A stretch of 7,501 bases of DNA from Phycisphaerales bacterium (GTDB taxonomy: Bacteria; Planctomycetota; Phycisphaerae; Sedimentisphaerales; Anaerohalosphaeraceae): NCBI GenBank assembly GCA_003152975.1, contig PMBP01000276.1:558-8058 (forward strand), written 5' to 3'. The notes below the pieces were generated by a model that worked only from the letters and a program-made list of their open reading frames with translations, ran no database searches and had not been told where the DNA came from. Below are positions 1-5,140 of this stretch, piece after piece (the stretch's first letter is position 1; the number at the start of each line of letters is the position of its first letter). Position numbers and translations under genes: made by a program.

Positions 1-187
1 GCTGCATGGCCAAAGCAAAGGTCTTTTTGGTCTCTTTCATGGAGTCGCGTGTATCCTGCACCCGACTGAGCATGACCTGGCGTTTGGGCGTTCCCATCGC
101 CTCCTGAAAACTATAACCCAGGGAATTATTGCATCCCTGTGAACTCAGAATCAAAACCAACGCTATCGTCATCCCTATCGTTTTCAT
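1..187 (-). CDS. DUF2959-like lipoprotein, N-terminal part (cut by window edge)
   Basis: Reading leftward from an ATG at 187-185, 62 codons are open and the gene continues past the left edge. The product starts MKTIGMTIALVLILSSQGC, a short hydrophobic signal ending in Cys19. The box before it (SSQG-C) is an imperfect lipobox because Gln precedes Gly, so lipidation at Cys19 is likely but not certain. After the signal comes EAMGTPKRQVMLSRVQDTRD and then a Lys/Thr/Ala-rich helix. The pattern 'aME..g..KRd.lv.RV..ARds..eak..F..Al' is what I remember of DUF2959 proteins, small envelope lipoproteins of about 200-220 residues and unknown function with a long helical or coiled-coil body. An AAAGGA Shine-Dalgarno (complement of 196-201) sits 8 bases before the ATG and supports the start. 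The gene diverges from miaB. The family call rests on roughly 30 residues and cannot be tested further here. Confidence 0.65.
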   Translation of the reverse strand, partial: MKTIGMTIALVLILSSQGCNNSLGYSFQEAMGTPKRQVMLSRVQDTRDSMKETKKTFALAMQ

Positions 188-336
188 GATCGAATCCTTT
201 CTATCGAAAGACCATCTCCGCCAATCTTCTTCTATATTCTATCCTCCATCGTTATCGGCTGTTCGTCAGGATTTTGGTTAATCGCATGAGGATCGTTCCA
301 GGTCCGAGAAAATCGCCGATACCCATCAATACGGCT

Positions 337-356
337 GTTTTCGGGTATCCGAAAAC
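337..356. repeat. 8-bp inverted repeat (GTTTTCGG / CCGAAAAC) upstream of miaB
   Basis: GTTTTCGG (337-344) and CCGAAAAC (349-356) are perfect reverse complements around a GTAT centre. The element ends 8 bases before the proposed miaB -35. It could be an operator for a dimeric regulator. In RNA read rightward it would be an 8-bp tetraloop hairpin followed by GATTTTCTT. A terminator is less likely because the only gene to its left runs the other way. The function is unknown; the symmetry itself is plain. Confidence 0.5.
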
Positions 357-364
357 CGATTTTC

Positions 365-394
365 TTAACCGTTCGGGGGGTCGGTCGCTATACT
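365..394 (+). promoter_or_regulatory. Candidate sigma70-type promoter of miaB, predicting a leaderless transcript
   Basis: A -35-like TTAACC (365-370) is followed after 18 bases by TATACT (389-394), which matches the TATAAT consensus at 5 of 6 positions. Transcription would start about 7 bases after the -10, at roughly 401-402, which is the A of the miaB ATG or its neighbour. This agrees with the lack of a Shine-Dalgarno just before that ATG. The -10 is good, the -35 is weak, and no start site has been measured. Confidence 0.45.
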
Positions 395-401
395 ATCGCC
401 C

Positions 402-1796
402 ATGAATCGTGGAAAACTGTTATTGAAAAGTTTCGGTTGCCAGATGAACAAGCTGGACTCGTCGCTGGTCGTGTCGGCGCTGCAAGAGGCCGGGTACGAC
501 CTGACGGACTCGGTCCGGGATGCGGATGTGGTCCTGATCAACACCTGTTCGGTCCGGGGCCACGCCGAGGATCGGGTGCTGTCGAATCTGGGCCACCTCA
601 AACACCTCAAGAAAACCCGGCCGGAGCTGGTCGTGGCGGTAATCGGGTGCATGGCCCAGCGGCTGGGGCCGGAGTTGCTCAAGCACCCGGCGGTCGATCT
701 GGTGGCCGGGCCGTCGCAGCTTCCGCAGGTGCCGGACCTGATCGCGCAGCTCCGCGGGCAGCACGACAAGCTGCTGGCCATAACGGACGACATCCGTCGG
801 CCGGTCTCCGAGGCCGAAGACCAGGCACTGGATACCTTCGAGCAGGACTTCGACTCCGACGAAAACCAGCTCCCCGGGCAGGCCTTTGTCCGGATTATGC
901 GGGGCTGCAACAAGTTCTGCTCGTACTGCGTGGTTCCCTTTGTTCGCGGGCCCGAGCAATCGCGCTCGCCGGCAGCCATCGTCGAGCAGGCCCGCAAACT
1001 GTCCGACCGCGGCATTCGACAGGTCACCCTGCTGGGCCAGACGGTCAACTCCTACCGACATGTCGAAGGCGACCGGACGGTTACGCTGGTCGATCTGCTG
1101 GAGCGCATCAGCCGGATCGACGGGATTCATTGGATCCGGTTTATCACCAGCCACCCCAAGCCGTTCGACGAGCGGATTTTTCAGGCGATGGCCGACAATC
1201 CCAAGGTCTGCCGCTACCTGCACATCCCCGCGCAGAGCGGCTCGGACCGAATCCTCAAGGCCATGAACCGGGGTTACACCTGCGACGATTATATCCGCCT
1301 GATTGACGGGGCCCGGCGGATCGTGCCGGATATTGCCGTCGCGGGCGATTTTATCGTGGGCTTTCCCGGCGAGACGGACGAGGATTTTGAGGACACCTGC
1401 GAACTTGTGCGGCGGATCCGATACAAAAACTGCTTCATCTTCAAGTACTCCCCCCGTCCGGGAACTCGTGCGGACCAGAAACTGGCCGACTCGGTGGCCG
1501 AGGAGGTTAAAAAGCGTCGCAACATCTCCCTGCTGGACCTGCAAAACAAGATTAGCGAACAAGAGAACCGTAATTTTATCGGACAGACCGTCGAAGTTTT
1601 CGTCGAGGGTCCGAGTAAGAATCCCCATCTGAATGCATCCGAAACCCAGGCACTCCCGCAACTTGTCGGCCGGACTGGGTCGGATTCCATTGTGGTCTTT
1701 CCAGGCCCTGCCAATTTGGCAGGATCATTCCTTTCCGTCCGAATTGCCAAGGCGAGTGCCTTGACGCTCTTTGGAGAAGTTGCCCCTCAGTCTTGA
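402..1796 (+). CDS. miaB: tRNA-2-methylthio-N6-dimethylallyladenosine synthase (MiaB)
   Basis: A 464-residue, full-length radical-SAM methylthiotransferase. MiaB adds a methylthio group to N6-isopentenyladenosine-37 of tRNAs that read UNN codons, giving ms2i6A37, which stabilises codon pairing. The N-terminal UPF0004 domain carries FGCQMNKLDS (Cys13), NTCSVR (Cys49) and GCMAQ (Cys83), the ligands of the auxiliary 4Fe-4S cluster. The radical-SAM cluster motif is RGCNKFCSYC (Cys169, Cys173, Cys176), followed by the family signature VVPFVRGPEQSRS. GQTVNSY (212-218, usually GQNVNSY) and HIPAQSGSDRILKAMNRGYT (274-293) follow. Residues about 389-459 are the TRAM domain. FGCQMN and NTCSVR favour MiaB over MtaB or RimO. 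The start is secure: an in-frame TAA at 366-368 and no other ATG/GTG/TTG before 402 leave no alternative compatible with the motif at residues 11-16. No Shine-Dalgarno lies at normal distance. No miaA is visible in the window. Confidence 0.95.
   Translation: MNRGKLLLKSFGCQMNKLDSSLVVSALQEAGYDLTDSVRDADVVLINTCSVRGHAEDRVLSNLGHLKHLKKTRPELVVAVIGCMAQRLGPELLKHPAVDLVAGPSQLPQVPDLIAQLRGQHDKLLAITDDIRRPVSEAEDQALDTFEQDFDSDENQLPGQAFVRIMRGCNKFCSYCVVPFVRGPEQSRSPAAIVEQARKLSDRGIRQVTLLGQTVNSYRHVEGDRTVTLVDLLERISRIDGIHWIRFITSHPKPFDERIFQAMADNPKVCRYLHIPAQSGSDRILKAMNRGYTCDDYIRLIDGARRIVPDIAVAGDFIVGFPGETDEDFEDTCELVRRIRYKNCFIFKYSPRPGTRADQKLADSVAEEVKKRRNISLLDLQNKISEQENRNFIGQTVEVFVEGPSKNPHLNASETQALPQLVGRTGSDSIVVFPGPANLAGSFLSVRIAKASALTLFGEVAPQS
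1707..1723. repeat. 17-bp palindrome inside the 3' end of miaB
   Basis: CCTGCCAA (1707-1714) and TTGGCAGG (1716-1723) are perfect reverse complements about a single T. It lies within the MiaB TRAM-domain codons for PGPANLAG, so it is translated. A second hairpin, CAAGGC (1748-1753) / GCCTTG (1758-1763) with a GAGT loop, follows 24 bases later. They could be coincidental in GC-rich coding sequence, or act on the 3' end of the mRNA. Neither is followed by a T-run, so neither is an intrinsic terminator. Confidence 0.4.
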
Positions 1797-1843
1797 CAAG
1801 TTTAGCGAATCTACCCAATTTACCATGTCAGACAAGTTTTTGG

Positions 1844-1883
1844 CTCATACTCTCCGTATTTTTCCCGATATATAGAGTATGAG
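1844..1883. repeat. 9-bp perfect inverted repeat (CTCATACTC / GAGTATGAG)
   Basis: CTCATACTC (1844-1852) and GAGTATGAG (1875-1883) are perfect reverse complements separated by 22 bases of AT-rich sequence (TATTTTT, GATATATA). The arm centres are 31 bp apart, about three helical turns, so two half-sites on one DNA face are possible. In RNA this would be a stem with a large loop. No T-run follows, which argues against a terminator. Confidence 0.45.
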
Positions 1884-1897
1884 AACGATCAAGTACC

Positions 1898-1920
1898 ATT
1901 TCTTCCAATTGGGAAGGAAT
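1898..1920. repeat. Stem-loop ATTTCTTCC / GGAAGGAAT
   Basis: Positions 1898-1906 pair with 1912-1920 over nine positions, with one G-U pair (1901 with 1917) and an AATTG loop. It is the most compact stem in the spacer downstream of miaB. The sequence after it (GATCAATTGAACC) has no T-run. It may protect the 3' end of the miaB message or belong to a leader of the next gene. Confidence 0.4.
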
Positions 1921-2036
1921 GATCAATTGAACCGATGGGAGATGTTGTCCCTTGAGGTATCCGTGCGCGATTTCCTTAGTTGAAACGAATTACCGAACCC
2001 GATGACTCCGCGTCCGAAAATTCGTTCCCGACACCA

Positions 2037-2064
2037 GACAGACAAACCATCGGTTTGCCCTGTC
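2037..2064. repeat. Hairpin upstream of the cysteine-cluster gene
   Basis: GACAG (2037-2041) plus CAAACC (2043-2048) pairs with GGTTTG (2052-2057) plus CTGTC (2060-2064). This gives 11 base pairs with a 1x2 internal loop and an ATC loop. If translation begins at 2134 the hairpin lies 70-97 bases upstream, in the probable 5' leader. If translation began at 2002 it would be coding. An attenuator or mRNA-stability role is possible but not shown. Confidence 0.4.
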
Positions 2065-2133
2065 AATCGTGCATTCGATTCGTCTCCGTTTCCATCGCGA
2101 TCCCATCCAGCTTTGTCCAATTTGCCAGCGATC

Positions 2134-2949
2134 ATGCTCGATGACCGTCAGGGGTTTACCCGAAGTTTCGATCCGAACTGCACCCATATTCCCTTTGAGG
2201 TCTTCGTGACCGATCGGATTCTTCATTGTTCAATCCGTATGGTATCCCGACCGGTCCCGCTTTCCGAACTGGTCCCCATGGCCTGTCAACTGTCCCAGGT
2301 GATCATCGAAGCGACCAGCCGCAGGATTGAGGAATCCGACGGCCGGATTGCCTGCCGCAAGGGGTGCGCGGCCTGCTGTTCGTATTTGATTCCCATTTCC
2401 CCGGCCGAGGCCTATCACCTCCGCGACGAGATCTTCAAATTGCCGCAACTGGAACAGAAGACTTTGTTCCGATCCTGTCAACATACCACGCGTCAACTGG
2501 TCGATCACCGAATCCCGGACATTCTCTTTTCCCCAACCCAGGAGCACGAGGAACGACTGGAAATCCTGTCCGACTGGTACAAAGTCATGAATCTTCCGTG
2601 TCCGTTTCTGGTCAACCACGCCTGTTGCCTTTATGATTCCCGTCCTCTGGCCTGCCGCGAGTATTTCGTCACCAGCCACCCCTCTTTGTGCCGGCCGGAA
2701 TCGACCGAGAAAGCGACGCGGGTTCCGATGCCTCTCCGGATCGCCGAGGTTCTCGCCGAGACCTGTCGGATCCTTGAAGATGGTGAAACGAGCATTCTTC
2801 TTCCCCTGCTGCCGTCGTTTCTGCAGGACAATTCGCGGCGATCGTGGGCGTTGTATCCGGCCGAACAGGTCGTATCGACCTTCCTGGAAACGCTCAACGA
2901 CTATACCCAACGAAATTGCATGAGCGGCTGCGACGAATCGGCGAAGTAA
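2134..2949 (+). CDS. YkgJ-family cysteine-cluster (CxxCxxCC-type) protein
   Basis: 271 residues from the chosen ATG. The family marker is CRKGCAACC (Cys74, Cys78, Cys81, Cys82) followed by SYLIPISPAEA. A second cluster is PCPFL (Cys156) and CCLYDSRPLACREYF (Cys164, Cys165, Cys174), with Cys186 after it. These are the ligands expected of the putative zinc- or iron-chelating domain; the bound metal and role are unknown for most members. No signal peptide or membrane helix is visible, so it is probably cytoplasmic. The start is uncertain because no candidate has a Shine-Dalgarno. ATG 2002 would add 44 Arg/Pro/Ser-rich residues that do not look like protein. ATG 2239 and ATG 2278 would remove the strand-like segment IPFEVFVTDRILHCSIR, which I believe precedes the PVPLSELVP helix in relatives. 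ATG 2134 keeps that segment and discards the unlikely part. A metal-binding role in maturation or redox chemistry is only a guess. Confidence 0.8.
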   Translation: MLDDRQGFTRSFDPNCTHIPFEVFVTDRILHCSIRMVSRPVPLSELVPMACQLSQVIIEATSRRIEESDGRIACRKGCAACCSYLIPISPAEAYHLRDEIFKLPQLEQKTLFRSCQHTTRQLVDHRIPDILFSPTQEHEERLEILSDWYKVMNLPCPFLVNHACCLYDSRPLACREYFVTSHPSLCRPESTEKATRVPMPLRIAEVLAETCRILEDGETSILLPLLPSFLQDNSRRSWALYPAEQVVSTFLETLNDYTQRNCMSGCDESAK

Positions 2950-3120
2950 GTTCCCTGCGTCGTGAGGTGCATCCGCGGCGGCCCCCCCGGCGTATGAATA
3001 TGGAAAGCCCCCTGCCGCGAGAACTCAAAAAATCCGCAATCCGGAAAAATTTACGGGCATTTGGCCGATGGATACGGTAAACATACGCAGGTATTTTCTT
3101 CCCCTTTCGTGAGACTAAGC
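2950..3120 (+). other. Spacer before the beta-propeller gene, with two tiny ORFs
   Basis: This 171-base spacer contains a 28-codon frame (2994-3080, product beginning MNMESPLPRELKK, very basic) and a 14-codon frame (3068-3112, MDTVNIRRYFLPLS). Neither has a Shine-Dalgarno, and I do not call them genes. The stop of the second (TGA, 3110-3112) overlaps an in-frame GTG at 3109-3111 that could start the downstream gene, a GTGA arrangement often linked to coupled translation. AT-rich sequence at 3028-3056 could hold a promoter, but no hexamer pair stands out. Confidence 0.3.
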
Positions 3121-5037
3121 GTGGATAACGAAGCATCGAAAATTGAGCGGCAAGATTCAAGGACAAGCGGAATTCCCCGCCAGACGGGAGGGGCGTCTTC
3201 GTACGGATTCGGCGCGTCGACGGCCAGCGTCTGGGTCGCGGGAATCGTTTCCCTGATCATCGCCGGGCTGCTGACGGGTAACTGGATCGAGATGAAGTTC
3301 GTCTTTCCCCTGCGCGAGAACAAACTGCTGGACCTGCGTGAGGCCTGGGCCAAAAACCCGACCAACGAACAACTGGCCGCCGATGTGCGAGTCCTCGACG
3401 AGCGGCTCCGCGGGATGCGGGTATCCCGCCAGTCGTTTGCCACGCTGGGAGCGATTGGGCTGTTGGCGTTTGCGGCTATCGCGATCGTCGCGCTGAAGGT
3501 CGCGGCGCGGTATCGAACCGCCCTGCCGATGCCGCATCTCGATCCGGATGCGGCTGCACGGCAGATCCAGGCGGCCCGCCATAACCGGTACGCCGTCGCG
3601 GCGGGACTGGGGATTCTGGGCCTGGCATGGCTGATTTTATACATGATTCCGACACCACAATACCCGGAATCGGCAACCGCCGGAATTGCTCCGACCGACC
3701 CAACGACAACCCAGGTTCCGCCCGGGACCGATTCGCAAAAGCCATCGCTTCCGCAGCCAACCGCCCACCCGTCGCCCGGCAAACCGGCGGTGGCGCCGCC
3801 CACCCTCGACGAGCTGAAGGCCAACTGGCCAAGCTTCCGGGGGTTTGACGGCTCCGGCGTTTGCCCCCATGCCGACATCCCTGCCGAATGGGACGGCCAG
3901 TCCGGCAAGAATGTCGCGTGGAAGACACCTCTGGAGGGGCTGCTGCCCGGCAACAATTCGCCGGTGATCTGGGGCGACCGCATCTATTTTTCCGGCGCCA
4001 CCCAGAAGGCATTTCGGGTTTATTGTTTCTCGGCCGCCGACGGCAAGCTGTTGTGGAAGACCGAGGTCCCCTCGCTGGACAAATCCCCGGAGCCGCTGGA
4101 ACTGTCGGAGGAAACCGGGTACTCCTCCAACACGATGGCCGTCGATAACGCGCGGGCGTATGCGATCTTTTCCACCGGCGACATCGCCGCGGTCGATCCG
4201 TCGGGCAAGCTGCTGTGGAACAAGTGCCTCGGCCGGCCGCAGAGCACCTACGGCTATGTCGCGTCGCTGGCGGTATTTCAGGGGCGTCTGATCGTGCAGT
4301 ACGATCAGGGTGCCGTGGAAGACAAGCTCTCCAAGCTCATCGCCCTGGACGGCGCGACGGGCCAGGTGGTCTGGCAGACGCCCCGCCCGGTCGCCAATTC
4401 CTGGAGCAGCCCGATCGTGGTGCCCTTCGGGGCTTCGTGGCAACTAATCGCCACGGCCGATCCGCTGGTCGCCGCGTACAATCCCGCCGACGGCAAGGAA
4501 CTGTGGCGGGCCCAGTGCATCGGCGGCGACATTACCCCCTCACCGATCGTCGCGGCGGGCAAAGTGCTGGCCATCGAGCCGTATAACGCGGTGGTCGCCG
4601 TGAAGGCCGACGGGACGGGCGATGTCAGCAAGACGCATGTGACCCCGATCGGAGATCTGTCTATTCCGGATATAACAAGCCCCATTTCAGACGGCCGCTT
4701 CGCCTGGCTGCTGACCACCGAAGGCGTGCTGACCTGTTACGACATCCGCGACGCGGCTCCCGCCCCCATCGACGACGCCCACACGAAAAATCCCCGCTTC
4801 CGCTGGGAGCACGAGTTTCAGAAGGAATCGTTCCACGCCTCGCCGGTGCTGGTGGGCCAGACGCTCTACCTGCTCAGCGCCAAGGGCCGGACCTATCGCG
4901 TGGCCGCGGCGGAGACCTTCCAGCAGATCGGCGTCAATACCCTGCCGGACAAGTTCTCGGCCACGCCGGCCTTTTTGTCCGGCCGGATCTTTCTGCGGGG
5001 CGCGGCATTTCTGTGGTGCATTCAGGCACCGAAATAG
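3121..5037 (+). CDS. Membrane-anchored PQQ-type (BamB-like) beta-propeller protein
   Basis: 638 residues from GTG 3121. Three membrane helices lie at about 36-54, 106-127 and 157-176. Between the first two is a charged helical segment (LREAWAKNPTNEQLAADVR, LDERLR). The second loop is Arg-rich (five Arg in 128-156), which by the positive-inside rule puts it in the cytoplasm and the C-terminal part outside. A Pro/Thr-rich linker (about 178-228) leads to the propeller, which begins WPSFRGFDGSG (236-246). PQQ-type blade motifs are AADGKLLWKTEV (305-316), DPSGKLLWNKCL (359-370), DGATGQVVWQT (410-420) and NPADGKELWRAQ (454-465). Such propellers usually serve in protein interaction; I see no evidence of quinone binding or dehydrogenase activity, so the function is unknown. 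Alternative starts are TTG 3061 (+20 residues) and GTG 3109 (+4). I chose 3121 because a weak GAGA lies 6 bases before it. Confidence 0.85.
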   Translation: MDNEASKIERQDSRTSGIPRQTGGASSYGFGASTASVWVAGIVSLIIAGLLTGNWIEMKFVFPLRENKLLDLREAWAKNPTNEQLAADVRVLDERLRGMRVSRQSFATLGAIGLLAFAAIAIVALKVAARYRTALPMPHLDPDAAARQIQAARHNRYAVAAGLGILGLAWLILYMIPTPQYPESATAGIAPTDPTTTQVPPGTDSQKPSLPQPTAHPSPGKPAVAPPTLDELKANWPSFRGFDGSGVCPHADIPAEWDGQSGKNVAWKTPLEGLLPGNNSPVIWGDRIYFSGATQKAFRVYCFSAADGKLLWKTEVPSLDKSPEPLELSEETGYSSNTMAVDNARAYAIFSTGDIAAVDPSGKLLWNKCLGRPQSTYGYVASLAVFQGRLIVQYDQGAVEDKLSKLIALDGATGQVVWQTPRPVANSWSSPIVVPFGASWQLIATADPLVAAYNPADGKELWRAQCIGGDITPSPIVAAGKVLAIEPYNAVVAVKADGTGDVSKTHVTPIGDLSIPDITSPISDGRFAWLLTTEGVLTCYDIRDAAPAPIDDAHTKNPRFRWEHEFQKESFHASPVLVGQTLYLLSAKGRTYRVAAAETFQQIGVNTLPDKFSATPAFLSGRIFLRGAAFLWCIQAPK

Positions 5038-5072
5038 GCCAAGGGGCATATCCAGAGATTGATTATTGACTA

Positions 5073-5091
5073 TTGAATAGTGACTATTCAA
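5073..5091. repeat. 19-bp palindrome overlapping the dedA promoter
   Basis: TTGAATAGT (5073-5081) and ACTATTCAA (5083-5091) are perfect reverse complements around a single G at 5082. A third partial copy lies just upstream: TGACTATT occurs at 5067-5074 and again at 5081-5088, a direct repeat with a 14-bp period. The left arm contains the proposed -35, so a bound protein would block or contact RNA polymerase. This is what a repressor operator looks like, but the regulator is unknown and no regulator gene is present in the window. Confidence 0.55.
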
Positions 5092-5101
5092 CCGATATAC
5101 A
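5073..5101 (+). promoter_or_regulatory. Candidate promoter for the DedA-family gene
   Basis: TTGAAT (5073-5078) and TATACA (5096-5101) are separated by the ideal 17 bases. The overlapping TACAAT (5098-5103) matches the consensus better but gives 19-base spacing. The start would be near 5108-5110, leaving a leader of about 30 bases with a Shine-Dalgarno. TTGACT at 5066-5071 is an alternative -35 but lies 24 bases from the -10. Confidence 0.5.
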
Positions 5102-5128
5102 ATTCTGAAACCCGTGAAATCATCTGGC

Positions 5129-5133
5129 AAGGA
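5129..5133 (+). promoter_or_regulatory. Shine-Dalgarno that fixes the DedA start
   Basis: AAGGA at 5129-5133 lies 7 bases before ATG 5141. The frame is also open from a GTG at 5114, but no Shine-Dalgarno precedes that codon and starting there would place the ribosome site inside the gene. ATG 5141 is therefore preferred. The context (GGAA, A, TCCGAATG) closely resembles that of ileS (AGAGGAATCCGAATG). Confidence 0.7.
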
Positions 5134-5140
5134 AATCCGA

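Larger units (their letters stand above)
188..401. other. Divergent intergenic region between the lipoprotein gene and miaB
   Basis: This 214-base stretch is visibly richer in A+T than the flanking genes and carries no credible ORF. It must hold promoters for both directions. The miaB-side promoter and a hairpin are listed separately. On the minus strand the best -10 candidate is TAGAAT (complement of 236-241), but no convincing -35 lies 16-18 bases upstream, so I do not call that promoter. A second inverted repeat, GATACCC at 318-324 with GGGTATC at 343-349, shares bases with the 337-356 hairpin, so the two pairings exclude each other. Confidence 0.6.
1797..2133. other. Non-coding spacer between miaB and the cysteine-cluster gene, rich in repeats
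   Basis: This 337-base stretch has no reading frame that looks like protein. The frame that stays open from 2002 into the next gene gives an Arg/Pro/Ser-rich, low-information sequence until about 2134. The spacer holds three inverted repeats (listed separately) and a direct repeat, GACAAGTTT, at 1795-1803 and 1831-1839. A perfect -35 hexamer, TTGACA (1793-1798), overlaps the miaB stop codon but has no good -10 at 16-18 bases, the best being AATTTA at 1817-1822. Two CAATTG-core palindromes, CCAATTGG (1905-1912) and TCAATTGA (1923-1930), start 18 bases apart. The spacer may carry the promoter and leader of the next gene or a small RNA; nothing here decides which. Confidence 0.5.

Noticed and set aside
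420..1661. Long antisense open frame (413 codons) opposite miaB
   Set aside because: It lies wholly opposite a gene with full MiaB motifs. High third-position GC in the real gene suppresses stop codons on the other strand, and its translation shows no recognisable domain.
1797..2000. Intrinsic terminator after miaB
   Set aside because: Several stems are present, but none is followed by a run of T, so I call them inverted repeats of unknown role.
1923..2226. Small minus-strand frames in the spacer before the cysteine-cluster gene
   Set aside because: The two overlapping frames (70 and 78 codons) have no Shine-Dalgarno and no protein-like pattern, and they run into the coding strand of the downstream gene.
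3121..5037. PQQ-dependent dehydrogenase (quinoprotein alcohol dehydrogenase)
   Set aside because: The propeller is preceded by a membrane module and linker. I see no adjacent cysteine pair of the type that contacts PQQ and no heme CxxCH motif. Blade repeats alone do not show enzyme activity.
5060..5091. Mobile-element end or MITE at the TTGACTATTGAATAG repeats
   Set aside because: There is no second matching inverted end, no target-site duplication and no transposase in the window. The position within a promoter fits an operator better.
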